From assembly GCA_949825045.1 (NCBI GenBank), contig OX463822.1, forward strand, positions 33,234,703-33,298,702: 64,000 nt of DNA, in the 5' to 3' direction. This DNA is from Argyresthia goedartella. Lineage: Eukaryota > Arthropoda > Insecta > Lepidoptera > Argyresthiidae. The notes under the pieces were generated by a model. It was not told where the DNA came from, ran no database searches, and worked only from the letters and a program-made list of their open reading frames with translations. Position numbers and translations under genes: made by a program. Shown here in pieces: positions 31,361-42,689 of the stretch; within the stretch, counting starts at the first letter, position 1; every line of letters starts with the position of its first letter.

Positions 31361-32786
31361 GGTGGTATGTATAGTTTATCCCGTCTCCCTAACAAAGTGA
31401 ATCCCGGTAAACAGAAAATTTTATTGTCGATTTCGTGAAACGGAGGGTTTGGAAGAAAACAACAAAAGTTACGCGAATCCGTGAATATGATAAATCATTT
31501 TAATCACGCTCACAGAATTGGCGGACACAACGGAAAACTTATTTACCATATTTTCAGCAGCAGTGACCTGCTATATGAAGGGATAAGGAATTAGGTTACC
31601 GCTGTGCAGATTTCTGTCATAATTGCATTAAGCATGCCTATATTGTCGTTGAACGAACGGGGTACCGATCTACTCGTCTAGTATCCAAATGCATAGTCTA
31701 TGCTCAATTAAAGTGCCGCTTAAATGGTATACTTACTGGCGTTGTCAGTTCCCGAGAGTCAGACAGCGACATATCACTGAGGTTAGCGCTCTGCTTAATG
31801 CTTAGCCGTTGCTCCTCTCCCTCAAATATGGCGAGGGGGGTGACGGCTGGCGCACAAGTTATACTTGTGATCGGGTGCTGCTTGGGGGGACTGGTCCAGT
31901 CTGGTTTCTCATAAGTTATGTTCATTACAGGTTTTGTTTTTTTCTTATTTTTTATTTTTTTATATTTTTTCACACATGTTATTGGCACTTAAACATACGA
32001 TGTTATAATATTGTCATTAAACAAATACGAAAATTTTAAAAATTACATGACCGTAGATTTTCTTGGTGCTATCTTCTCTGACGAGCGTATTTCCGAAGCA
32101 CAGAGTTAATGGAGTTTCCTTTTCCTGGACGAGATTCAGCCATGAATCACCACTTAGAGGAAAATTTCGTTTTACAAACTCGAACCATAATTAGTTAGTT
32201 ACTCATTAGTTAAGTTCGATAATATTTGATTGTTGAAACCATGGAGCAAGTATTAGAATAGAGTAACATAGTTCATATTGGAAGGCGTCGGCTTTAAAAC
32301 TAGCATAAAACCAGATGGCGCTAGTGCGCGCTAACAGCATACGCTTCCAAAAAAATCCGCTGGTGGTTTGGCGTTAGTATAGTAAAGTCGAGTTTAAACC
32401 AAATAACGCCGGTATCTAGCTATAGATGGCGACACAAGCTTGTATACATGTGTGCGTACAATATGGTGGCATTGGTGATCAGCTGTTTTCTGTCAAATGT
32501 TTTGATTTTGACAAATCGGCCGGCCATCGTCCGTGCGACGTTGCCGATTATCTATCTCTGCGATGCGACGCGACGTTGCCAATTTGCAACAAAGTACATT
32601 TCGTTTTATTTCTAGGTACCTATAATTGCTCTGTGTTATATAATGCTTTTACAGTATTGTGCAATACCACAAAGCAAGGCGATTAATGCGTTCAGAAATA
32701 ATCCGCGCTAAGTGAAATTCTACGTGAATTCAAATTTCAGGGTGTAACAGAAAGGTGCATTAATATATTTGAAGGTTGTTAGGGAC
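31361..32786. other. Unassigned sequence with short frames
   Basis: Frames at 31704-31988 (minus) and 32426-32686 (plus) show no motif. The region 32280-32600 is richer in GC. No repeat partner was found. Confidence 0.3.
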
Positions 32787-32948
32787 ATAATTCTGAACAA
32801 CTTTCACTATGTAACCGATTTGATCAGAGCAATTTTAATTTCGAATTCTCCATACAGTGGCCCGGGCGATCACATGTGTTGTATGAAGTTTTGAAAAATA
32901 AAGTTACTCTGATCAAATCGGTTTCATAGTAAAAGTTGTTCAAAATAA
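32787..32948. mobile_element. MITE with ~40-bp inverted termini
   Basis: Ends built on GAACAACTTT, ACTATG and AACCGATTTGATCAGAG are complementary around ~80 bp. Partial copies occur at 24665/29583 and 55712-55760. It shows the intact structure of the family disrupted by the BEL insertion. Confidence 0.7.
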
Positions 32949-34117
32949 TGCCAATATCAACTTACTAATACTTACATACTACATACACAAAACTATTTTT
33001 CAATGTTTCGATGTACGGCCTTGAATGTAGTCCTACCTAGTATTTAATATTTTATTATCAAAAATTAAATAGGTATATGTACTCGTACAAAAGACTATCG
33101 CTTTACTTTTTTCCGTGTACAATGGTATGGAACCCTTCATGTGCGGGTCCGATGTCATACGCACTTGACCGGTTTTATTTTATATTTAATCTTAATATCG
33201 GAGTCTAGATCGACGCTTACCACAGGTCACAGGTAAGCTATATTAATTATTGAAGTCCAGGTTTATGCGATGATCTAAGAAAAGGCGCAAACACAGGCAA
33301 TTTTTAAACAAACGAAAACTCAACTTAAAACCCTCTCGTCTCGTCTCGATGACGTCATCGAGACGAGACGAGACATAGGTGCCGGCCGAAAAATCATTCA
33401 GGGTGACCATCTCAAAAAGACAAATTGGCATACACTGAACAAAATCTGCGAAACGTGATGCAGCCAGTGTTTGGATTTGTCACAAAAATACCTCAACTTA
33501 TTTCAAAGTTAACAAAAAAAAAACAAGAACAAATTTTACGTCCCCCAGCGTCCGCAACGTGTTTCTTGGCCTCGCAATTGGCCACAATATTTATACCTGG
33601 TCACACTGCGTGTGTATGTCGTTGTGAACGTGACTATTTGTAGGTGCTCCGTTACATTTAACGCAATGGTTTTGTGGATATCGATTGGGTGTTTATGTCA
33701 AAAGTCGCATCGTCAATTTTAAAAGTCAACTTCATAATAACTCATTTGCGATTGTAAAAAGAGAAAGTGTTCAGATTTTTGTAGCGACTTTGACCGTCTA
33801 CTTTTAATTTCATGATTTGAACCACCCTTTGAAACGAAACGCATATTGACACAAAAAAAAAGACAACGCCATCTAACATTATACTATGGCTTCACAAAAG
33901 CTAGTATTCTTAGCTTTATTGTCGAGCGGCGATATATCTAAAATCAATAAATAAAACACCCGGCGACATCTTTGATACATTATTGGTACTAAATTCCGAG
34001 TACGGTATTTTGTATGAGTCTGCTTCCCTTTTTTAATACTTGCTCCATGGTGAAACCAAATTAACTGAAAATTGCCATAGTAACCTTTATTCAAAAGAGA
34101 AGAGAAATTAAATGTAA
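32949..34117. other. Unassigned sequence with a family G end and a palindrome
   Basis: A family G right end lies at 33118-33172 and a 40-bp perfect palindrome at 33334-33373. The remaining frames are uninformative. Confidence 0.35.
33334..33373. repeat. 40-bp perfect palindrome without spacer
   Basis: Built on repeated TCTCG; centre GACGTC. It reads as a (GAGAC)n-like tract and its complement meeting at TGACGTCA, which also matches a CRE-type site. Confidence 0.9.
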
Positions 34118-34570
34118 ACAACTGTAGACCAGTTGCATTAATATCCATATTTGCAAAAACGTTTGAAAAGATTATATATATATATTTATATATATATATT
34201 TAAATAAATATAATCTTTTTGCTGTGCAAAAAGGGTTCAGACGGAATTAAACAATTAACATGGTCATTTATAACTTTCTTCGCAAAATAATAACAAATAT
34301 TGACAAAAGTAATCCCGTTGTAGCTATCAAAATAGACATGACCAAAGCGTTTGACTTTGTGAACCATGACATTCTTATAAATAAACTGTTAGAATACGGA
34401 ATAAGAGTAAATGAGATTGACCTTGTAAAATCATACTTAAAAAAAACGGCAACAGATGACGCAAGTTGATAAAATATATGTATTAAAACAAAAATTGACA
34501 AACCTTTCTAAACCTAGAGAATTAAAGAGGGGCGCCCTCAGGTTTGTGTCATGGGACCCTTACTACAACA
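34118..34570 (+). pseudogene. Degenerate non-LTR reverse transcriptase fragment
   Basis: In order: NCRPVALISIFAKTFEK (RT block 1-2 type), an AT-microsatellite interruption at about 34170-34205, then IDMTKAFDFVNHDILINKL (the first catalytic aspartate block), then GAPQVCVMGPLL (degenerate form of GVPQGSILGPLLF). Frames change between blocks. Jockey/CR1-like by motif; clade not resolved. Confidence 0.7.
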
Positions 34571-34577
34571 CCATCCC

Positions 34578-34632
34578 TACGGTACGGAACCCTTCGTGCG
34601 CGAGTTAGACTCGCACTTGACCGGTTTTTTTA
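34578..34632 (+). repeat. Right end of family G
   Basis: GGTACGGAACCCTTCGTGCG then CGCACTTGACCGGTTTTTT. It abuts the RT fragment. Confidence 0.55.
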
Positions 34633-34758
34633 CTATTTGTATGCCACTGCGCCAAACAGAGATTCTATAGCTAAAAAATATTTTAAAGCCATTGTGTAAC
34701 CTATGTTTCACAAATAAAGAACTTGAATTTGATTTATGTTTAATTTTTCTCCTTGTTT

Positions 34759-34804
34759 AAGGGTCTGACTTGTAAAAGTGCATTATTTTACAAGTCAGAC
34801 CCTT
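34759..34804. repeat. Perfect hairpin, 19-bp arms, 8-nt spacer
   Basis: Arms begin AAGGGTCTGACTTG and are exact complements around GTGCATTA. Confidence 0.9.
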
Positions 34805-34824
34805 TATTACAATAATAATAATAA

Positions 34825-35072
34825 TAATACCTTGGACTCTATTTACACACATTAATACAGGGATATCCTAGTTTGGGGCTAGCCCAAACTAGGATATCCC
34901 TGTATCTTGGGTACTAGACAACGATACACATACTTATGTAGATAAATATTTATTTAGTTTTTATTATTATAATATTATATAATATTTATATTATTTAGCC
35001 CCCACCGGGACACGAACCCGGGACCCATGGCTTCGTAGGCAGGGTCACTGCCGACTCGGCCATTCGGGTCGT
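34825..35072 (-). mobile_element. SINE S1, inverted copy carrying an internal inverted duplication
   Basis: tRNA-like head at the right (complement of CGGCCATTC...GCCGACTCGGCC with B-box complement GACACGAACCCGG). The body is interrupted at 34855-34905 by a 23-bp inverted duplication of its own ATAGGG-type segment. Other S1 copies lack this, so it arose after insertion. Confidence 0.75.
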
Positions 35073-36485
35073 ATATAATAAAAGATTTGAGTTTTGAATT
35101 TGAGTTTCAATGCTACGTAGCTTGATTTTGAGCGTGCGTCAAACTATGAGTGGTCGGCTGTGAATCCGGGAATATATGTAACTTGCAATCGTACATAATT
35201 GATTTATTCCAGTTATTCCGGGCCCGAGCGGCGGCGCTCGCTGGCTGCAATCATATTTGAATAAACCCCGCTGCGTAAGATTTACAGCATTGCAGTGTCC
35301 CCTGTCTATTGAATTATATTTACAAACATACCTTCAGTTATACGTACAATCATTGAGCTTGCCTCGGCGGCAATGGGCTGTCCCCCTGTCACGGAAATGG
35401 TGTGTTGAAATACGAAAATAACGAAAAGTTATGTACAGTTCTCCCATATACTAAACATCAATCGAACTAATTTTATAAATGTGAAAGTAGCGATGTTTGG
35501 ATGCTTGTGTGTTTGTGCCTCAATGACGCTAAAACGGTTTATGAGCTAGATTGAAACCACCAGAAGGAGGGTAACGTTATCTCGGTAATTGTTAATTCCT
35601 AGGAACACGCAGATGACGTTGCGGACATCAGCTAGTTTGATATAAAACTGCTCCGATTTGGCTGTGGATATCCAACCTTGTGCTCTGTTTTCACTTTTTT
35701 CATTATAAATCTGAGATAATTTTCAAGAATTGATATTTTATTATGCAATGTGTCTATTGCCATTGTTATTTTCGGTTAATTTAATAATGCAATTCATTTT
35801 GATACAATATCTTCTATTTAGAATGTCGTTGTAATTATTTAAAGGTAACAAAGTCGAAAGGGCTGTTCAATCTGCGTCTTTTGCCATTTACCAGTAAATT
35901 AGACTAAAAATAAAGAAACTTACAACACTATAAATTGCACTACAAGGGAGAGGTTCTTTCACAGCACATTTATTTGGGACGAAGGCGCTCTTAATTTATT
36001 GTTCGCCATTTTGTTTAGTGCAACCGTGGATAGTTCTTTTAGATGTTAATTCAGTGCCTGCTAAAACAGCTGCCTACAGAAAAAATGGCAGCTGAAAATG
36101 AGAATATTTGATAAATTTCTGCGACGTCTCTGATTTGAGATTTTGGATTAATTTACTCCTTGCATGTTATGGAAAGTTAACCTGGAATGGAATAAAGAAC
36201 GTCCAATCAAAGCAAGTAGAACTATATTTTGTTGGTCCAAACCACACAACTGGTTACCTTCAAGTCGGCTGGGCCTGGAGGGACTGATTCGCGTTAAGAC
36301 TAACTTCATATTAAGTAAGCGTTATGTCTGTGACTGTGTTAGTCTATTGAACTTATTGCTTACTTCGTATTGTAGCTAAATCTGTATCCGTCAAATTTTT
36401 TATCAGCGTAAATCTCGTCATGCCTAAATCCTAAGCACCACATGCAATTTTGTTTCTGTAATCTTGTACGAATACCTATATTGTA
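35073..36485. other. Unassigned, with small repeat pieces
   Basis: R120 piece at about 35365-35405 (TCGGCGGCAATGGGCTG). A GTGAAAGTAGCGATG repeat at 35465-35560 is the uninterrupted relative of the palindrome-bearing copy at 54.66 kb. The short frame at 36164-36379 has no motif. Confidence 0.35.
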
Positions 36486-36616
36486 CTATGTCGGGCCATA
36501 AGATTTGTCAAATACAATAAATGTAATGAATGACACAAAAATCTCTGTAATACAAATTTTTGTATATCAAACGAAAGGTTACCAAATACAGATTTAAATG
36601 ATATTTAAACTATTCA

Positions 36617-37340
36617 AAATGACCTAGCCTGTTTTCGATATAAGCCTTTAATCTGCGCGGCCAGTCATCGATAGAAGCACACACGAAATCCCTGTCAATA
36701 TTGGCCACCGCTTTAATCAGGGATGCTTTGTGAGATTCCAAATTGCAATGAGGTTTAGCGCAGACCTTCTCCTTTAAGTACTGCTATATTTTATAATCCA
36801 ATGGATTCAAGTCTGGACTTGCCAGTCTTCGTGTCTGATTAATCGATTCCGCGGGAAGAGAGCCAAATCTGAGTGTTTTTTGCCTTATGAGCTGGTGCAG
36901 AGTCCTGCTGTAATACCCAGTGCGTTTTTTTGAACAGTGTCTGTAAAAGAGCTTCCACGAGGTTTGTTAGGACTGTGTTTTTGTTACATGAGTGCACTTG
37001 TTTTAACTCCTTTTTCACAAAAATACACCTTAGTTGTCCCCGAATAGGAATCTCCAAGTCAAACAATGAATAACGAAGGATGGTGACCACGCTGAACACG
37101 TGGGAAACGTCTGCTCGATTCTTCACTGTTATGTGCATACACTGTATCATCCTGTTTGATAAAGCTTACCTCGACATCAAAAAAAAAAATCGTCCGACAA
37201 AAGGATTTCGCGGTATTTTTTTCCCGCGTATCGCTTTAGCAAGACTATCGAGCCTAATTTTCTTTAGTCGTGAGTTAAGCAAATTTGCTTCCGATCTTTG
37301 TATTCGCGCCTTCACTGCTTTGATCACTGCTGGAGTCCGA
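36617..37340 (-). pseudogene. maT transposase, 3-prime piece
   Basis: Paralogue of the 3.9-4.9 kb transposase. It keeps WVLQQDSAPAHKAK (second aspartate) and the C-terminal W-rich region (LRRLKAYIENR-type end), but has several frameshifts and stops. The longest open part spans 36839-37150. Confidence 0.8.

Positions 37341-37376
<36 letters not shown>
37341..37376 (+). repeat. (ATG)n microsatellite, LINE 3-prime tail
   Basis: About twelve GAT/ATG units at the LINE-maT junction. Confidence 0.9.
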
Positions 37377-37394
37377 TTCTCCGACCGGGTTCGG

Positions 37395-38680
37395 TCACGG
37401 CGACTGTAACTGCTGGGGAAGGCGTCGTTCCTGTGCCCTCATATGGCTTGCGTAGCCTATTTTATTGGAAAAAGTGCGATTGCACTGGCCACACGTCAGC
37501 ACGCCATTTTGGTGCGTGTACTGTATTGCGGCAGGTGTTCTGCCTCGTAGTTTGTCTCGCTTGGCATCAAGAGTGGCTCTTCTTTGGGCCTCGAAATCGA
37601 AGATCTTTGTGTGCACCGTATGTCGCCACTTTTCCTTGTCTTCCGTGAGTTCCTCCCACGTGGAATTGTCGATACCGCAACTCTTCATATGTCGCTTCTG
37701 CACGTTTTTGAACCTCAAGAACAGACCGCCTTGCTTGCGTTTTCCGTTCTGTAGTTCACAGTATAACAGACGTTTTGCAAGACGTTCCTCTGGCATCCGT
37801 CGCACGTGGCCACACCATCGCAGTTGACGCCTCATCAAGTAAGCTTCGACCCCACCAACATTAGAACGTCGTAATATCTCTGTATTTCTGATAAGAAATA
37901 CAGAGACTGAAGACCACTTGACGTTCAAAATGTTTCGAAGACATCTTAGATGGAATCTGTCTAAAGCGCTGATATGTTTACGGTATGGAAACCAGGTCTC
38001 GGCGGAATAGAGAAGGTTCGGAAGAACTATGGCCATATAGACGGAGACCTTGGTGGATAGCTTGATGTCGTGCGATCGGAAGACTTTGCGCTCCAACCTC
38101 CCAAAAGCTGCAGCAGCAGCGCTATTTCTTCCATTCAATTCTGGATCAAGATCGTATTTCGACGATACAGTGCTCCCAAGGTATTTGAACTTATCGACCT
38201 GCTTCAGTGAGTCTGCGCCAAGCTTTATATCGAGGGTCGAGTTGTCGACTCCTTGAGTGTCCATCGCCATGACCTCCGTCTTGCTGACACTGATTTTGAG
38301 CCCATATTTGCGACATACCTCGTCGAAAGCCGTGAGCCACTGTTGTAGTCCCTCCACAGAATCTGACACAAAGCAAAGATCGTCGGCGTACATGATCTCT
38401 CTAATTGTATCGCAGGATGTCTTAGTGCGCGCTTTTAGTCGAGCGAGGTTAAATAGCTTTCCGTCTGTTCTAAAGCGGATTTGAATACCAGATGTCGATT
38501 CGTCAATTGATTCTCTTACGACTGCAGCAAAATAGAGAGCAAACAAAGTCGGTGCCAGTACGCAACCTTGCTTTACTCCACAGGTAACGGAGAAAAACTT
38601 GGATTGCTCACCATTAAAGCTGACACAACACACACACACACACAGTAGTCGTATAATCCGTACGAATTTTTCAGGCAGCC
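37395..38680 (-). pseudogene. LINE reverse transcriptase C-terminal half
   Basis: Contains [13 protein letters not shown], the catalytic [12 protein letters not shown] block, [10 protein letters not shown] and FKYLGSTVS, followed by a long C-terminal region. That region includes [15 protein letters not shown] and ends with a zinc finger [17 protein letters not shown]. The frame is open from about 38639 to the stop near 37395. A 1-bp loss near 38680, next to a TG microsatellite, separates it from the upstream half. A 13-bp inverted duplication (37877-37906) lies in frame in the C-terminal part. Confidence 0.8.
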
Positions 38681-40965
38681 CAGCTTTGCCAGTAGAATCC
38701 AGAGAGCTTCACGTGGTACACAGTCAAAAGCCTTCTCTAGATCAATGAAGCAGAGAAACAGAGGTTGTCCTTGTTCTCGACTTTTCTCCTGAAGTTGGCG
38801 TACAGAAAAGATAGCTTCACACGTGCAGAGGCACGTGTGAAGCTATCTTCCGCCCGGAGAGAGCTCCGGGCGGAAGCCAAACTGGGTTTCTGGCAAGTTA
38901 GATTCAGAAACAGGGATGAGGCGGTTAAGCAGGACACGAGCAAATGTTTTCCCTGCAGAAGATAGCAAAGATATTCCTCGGTAAGCATTACAGTCGGAAC
39001 GGTCACCCTTGTTCTTGTATAGGGCGCAGATACGCGAGGCGATGAAGTCATCTGGGATCCTTTCCTCGTTCCACATCTGTACAAACAGCTTCCAGAGTAT
39101 TTTATGAAGTTCTGCAGTGCCATATTTAATTAGTTCAGTCGGGATGTTGTCAAGGCCCACCGCCTTATTATTCTTTTGCTGATTTACAGCGTCGATCACT
39201 TCAGTAAGGGTTGGCGGTTCTTCTAACACAGACATTGCATCAAGGCTTGTAGTACCCCGGATATGTTCCAGATCTGCTGAACGATCTACGTTGAGTAGGT
39301 TGTTGAAGTGTTCAGCTCAGCGTTGGAGAACCTCGTCCTTAGACGTTAATCTCTGCGAGCCATCGAGAGATCGTAATGGCACATTTACATGTTGGGTAGT
39401 GCCAATTAGGTTCCGGACTTCACTGTAAAATGCGCCAAGTTGTTTACAGTCAGCAAGCAGTTGTATATGGCGCGCTTTATCTTTCCACCATTTGTCCTTA
39501 GTCTCTCGTGTAAGTTTCCTCAGTTCTCTGGTGCTAACTTTTATTTGGTCTTGTAGGTTCAAGTTGCCACTCTGCTCTTGAGTACGCAAATGTTTCCGGT
39601 GTTTTTCCATAGCTTCTATCAAAGTCTGGTTATTGTCATCGAACCAGTCCTCGCGAACAAGTTTTCGGAGTCCCAGCGTTTCGGTAGCAGCTTCTTTAAG
39701 ATCGGAGCTCAAAGACTTCCAGGCCTCTTCCAAATCTTGATCGCTAGTGTTACGTGTAGCCAGCCTGTTGTTCAGAGCAATTCCAAAGGCGGCTCTTGTC
39801 TCTTGACTTTGAAGTTTCTGTACGTTCAGACTGACATTAGTTGTCTTTCCACGGCGATAAGGTGGGTGAAGACGCAATTTCATCTTGATAACAACCAACC
39901 TGTGGTCAGTCCAGCAGTTAGCGCCTCTCATGACTCGAGTGATTTGCACTTGAGATAGGTCTTTTTGGCGTACCAGAGCATAGTCAATCAGGTGCCAGTG
40001 TTTAGACCTTGGATGCATCCATGTCGTTTTGTATTTAGCTGGCAATCTGAAGCAGGTGATGGTAATGGCCAACTCATACTGAGCACACAAACTTAGCAGA
40101 AGATTTCCGTTGTTATTCATGGTGCCTATGCCATGTCTTCCGAGCACCTTGGGCCACGCTTCATGATCTCGTCCAATGCGTGCGTTAAAATCGCCAAGGA
40201 TGAGCACCTGCTCTCTTTGGGGGATCTTCACTACAGCATCGGAAAGTTCCTTGTAGAATTTATCCTTCGTTTCGTCGTCTTTATCCAAAATTGGGGAGTA
40301 AACGCTGAGGATGTTCAGATGATTATCGTTGTCCAGGTGTATTCGCAATGAAATGACACGATCTGAGATGTTAACAGGACACTCATTCAACCTTTGCACT
40401 ATCTCGTTCTTAATTGCGAAACCAACACCAGATCGACGGGGTTTTGATGCTGCGGTTCCTTTCCAGAAGAATGTATAGCCGCCTCCATGCTCTACTATTT
40501 TGCCCTCTTCCGCTTATGGGTCTCACTAAGTGCGGCTATATCGATATTGTACCGTCGTAATTATCGGGCAACGATAGCAGTTTTCCGCTCCGGGCATAGG
40601 TTGGTGTCACGATCGAGTAGAGTTCGTACATTCCAAGCGGCAAAAGTCAATGGTTGGATTTTCGTAACTTTATTCTTGTTTCGACCGCGAGTCTGGGATG
40701 CACAGGCAGCCGCGGTTGCTACCTCCCCTTTAGGTTGGGATAAACATTTGTTTGGGGCACCTTTTCTAGCCCCCTCCACGGCTGGGCGTGGGAAGCAGTG
40801 TTCCCCTGAATAAGGCTGCTTCGTCACACAGAGTGCTGCCGAATCTACGAAGTTATTCCTTGTTCTACGCAGAAGCGACCACTCTCTCTGAGCCGCCTGT
40901 ATGCAAGATAAGCCAAAGCCCGGCTTACATCGATACCGAACCTCTCTGCCTCTCATTGTCGCCAC
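38680..40965 (-). pseudogene. LINE endonuclease and RT N-terminal half
   Basis: The APE-type endonuclease starts around 40.66 kb (FAAWNVRTLLDR) and has ILGDFNARIGRD and WTDHRLVVIKM catalytic blocks. The N-terminal ~150 codons are frameshifted near 40.45-40.56 kb. The frame continues through KDKWWKDKARH to DEVLQR, where a TGA (39317-39319) stands in place of the expected tryptophan codon. It then runs through NNKAVGLDNIPTELIKYG and YRGISLLSSAGKTFARVLLN to FGFRP, where the inverted-duplication insertion introduces TAG. The conserved VRQLQEKSREQ and FIDLEKAFD blocks follow in the same frame. Confidence 0.8.
38808..38876. repeat. Double perfect hairpin with identical AGAG loops
   Basis: First hairpin: arms 38808-38826 and 38831-38849, loop AGAG. 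Second: arms 38847-38859 and 38864-38876, loop AGAG. The inner arms overlap by 3 bp. Reducing the block to one AGAG removes 33 bp and the internal stop, and leaves the RT frame continuous. Confidence 0.9.
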
Positions 40966-41597
40966 AGGGCTTGATGTAAGTCAGTGTCCGTTATATTTTC
41001 CGAAACAGTCAAGTGCGCAGGATATATTTAAGTGCATAAACGGGCGCGCATATGCAGATGCACCCTCTCGTCCTCGTCCTCCTTGGACCAATGGAACGAA
41101 GAATCGATACGATTGGAGGAGAATTTGGATGCAGTGTATGGCCGCCAGTTGCCTTGTCCTCAACTGACGCCCTCGGCATTACACGCTGCCTTGCTGACTC
41201 GCCGACTCCGCCAAGCCACTGTTGCTTATCAGTAGTCGGGCTTCCTTCGGCACCGAGCCAGTCTTCAGGCGCTATGCGGGAGGATTCCGCCCCCTTCCGG
41301 TCTGTGAACTGTCCGCCTAAAAGTATCCAGATCCATCGCCTCTTCCGCCAGCATTGCCGTACCAAAGTCCACCTTTTTCGCCGCTACTGCCGTTGAGGTC
41401 TTCACCTGTAACCCTAGGCAAGGGGCCTGTTGGTCCGCGGGAGGTATTTTATTTCCCTCCAGCCCTGCAGGTGTCCTAAGGACAGCCTATCGAGCACCCC
41501 CTATCCACCACCTGGGGACGCGTTCCCGAGGGGTGAGGCTCCCCCGAGAATCCGAATAGTACGAGGACAACCACTCCTCTGCTTATCTTCTAATCTC
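40966..41597 (-). other. LINE 5-prime region
   Basis: GC-rich sequence upstream of the endonuclease. Several overlapping frames, none convincing. Ends where maT sequence resumes (TCGTTTGATAGTACGATAAA). Confidence 0.45.
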
Positions 41598-41720
41598 GAA
41601 TCTACCCTGAATCGTTTGATAGTACGATAAACGTACCTTAATGTTATTTTCAATTCTTTCAGCAGTTTGAAAATCTCAGTTGCAATGCAATTACCGCGAC
41701 TCTATCGTCTTTTTTGAAAA
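41598..41720 (-). pseudogene. maT transposase, N-terminal piece
   Basis: Complement of GTTTATCGTACTATCAAACG and the AATTGCATTGCAACTGAG region aligns with the N-terminus of the 3.9-4.9 kb transposase. Followed by the right terminus. Confidence 0.65.
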
Positions 41721-41872
41721 TAAAGAAAATTTCGGAAAACCTGTGAATTCAGTTTCTTATAATATTCGTATTTCAAACGTCCAAAACTTTGTTTTTTGTT
41801 TTCGTTCTAAATTCAATGTTTGATTTATGTGACAAAAGTTATGGCCCGACCCATGTAGAAAAACCTCAACTA

Positions 41873-41985
41873 TTCATAGTTGCAGCAATGGGCTAGCCCC
41901 TGTCATGCGAAATGGACTACAAGATAACTTGCTAAACATAGGCACAACTGGGCCTTGCCAGTCAATATGGGAAAAGGCTTGACGC
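41873..41985 (+). repeat. R120 repeat
   Basis: TTGCAGCAATGGGCTAGCCCC to GGGAAAAGGCTTGACGCTG. Slightly shortened. Confidence 0.55.
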
Positions 41986-42680
41986 TGATGACGTTGGTAA
42001 GAAGAAATCATAATAAAATGTCTTATGCGGAAAATCAGATGGTACAAGGATCACATAATCTTAGAAGATTACCATTTCAATGAGAATTCTTAAGTGAATG
42101 CCAACTACCGCGCTTATTAGTTTTCTGATAATGTTCATACAGTTAGTATCACATGCCAACTTTGAGGAATCCCATACAACAGACAGCACTTCACATACTA
42201 TCTCGCCCAGTCACAAATTTACAGCGTGATGCCAAAACTACTTTTTGATAGTACTTGTGATTCTTAGATTGCCAACACAAAGTACAATAACAAACAAAAT
42301 GTTTTAAAGCAAGTCTATAAATCTCTTTGCCTTCCTCTCTTCTAACCTATATCTTGTTAGGTCTAACACTAACAGCTACATCCCTACTTCGACTTGTTAA
42401 AGAAGAACCCTTCTAGAAGGCTTTGTTTCTATAGCAGGGCAACAACCTCTAGATCCGCGGGCGGGGCGAATGGTCCAATCAAGGCAACTGGCTCGGTGCG
42501 GCTATTCAATTAGCCGAGCCTGCGAGGGGTACCGGGGGCGGGCGGGGTGTGGGCGGGCGGGGGGGGGGGGGACCTCGGGGGAACACCCTGAAAGGGTTTT
42601 CGTACTTTAGGTCAAATTACACCGAGGAACTGGGTGGACCGTTTTATCTTCGCCATACGACGAATACGAATGACTATCGG
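41986..42680. other. Unassigned; includes a G-rich tract
   Basis: A G-rich stretch with a run of 14 G lies at 42530-42575 and could form a quadruplex. A GC-rich block around 42450-42540 shows no coding motif. Confidence 0.35.
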
Positions 42681-42689
42681 AGTAAGAGC

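Larger units (their letters stand above)
37341..41597 (-). mobile_element. RTE-like LINE inserted in maT
   Basis: In its own orientation it runs from a GC-rich 5-prime region (near 41.6 kb) through endonuclease and reverse transcriptase to a (CAT)n tail at 37341-37375. An ATG/CAT trinucleotide 3-prime tail is usual for RTE-group LINEs. One long coding frame can be followed, broken by a nonsense codon, an inverted-duplication insertion and small frameshifts. Confidence 0.75.
36486..41855 (-). mobile_element. Second maT element, split by a LINE
   Basis: Inverted termini share TCGGGCCATAA and TTTGTCA and are flanked by TA (36484-36485 and 41856-41857). The 3-prime part of the transposase lies left and the N-terminal part right of the 4.3-kb LINE. 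About 65 bp of transposase sequence expected between the two pieces are missing. Confidence 0.85.

Noticed and set aside
40487..41630. Overlapping plus-strand frames around the LINE 5-prime end
   Set aside because: They are antisense to the LINE endonuclease and its GC-rich leader and show no conserved motif.
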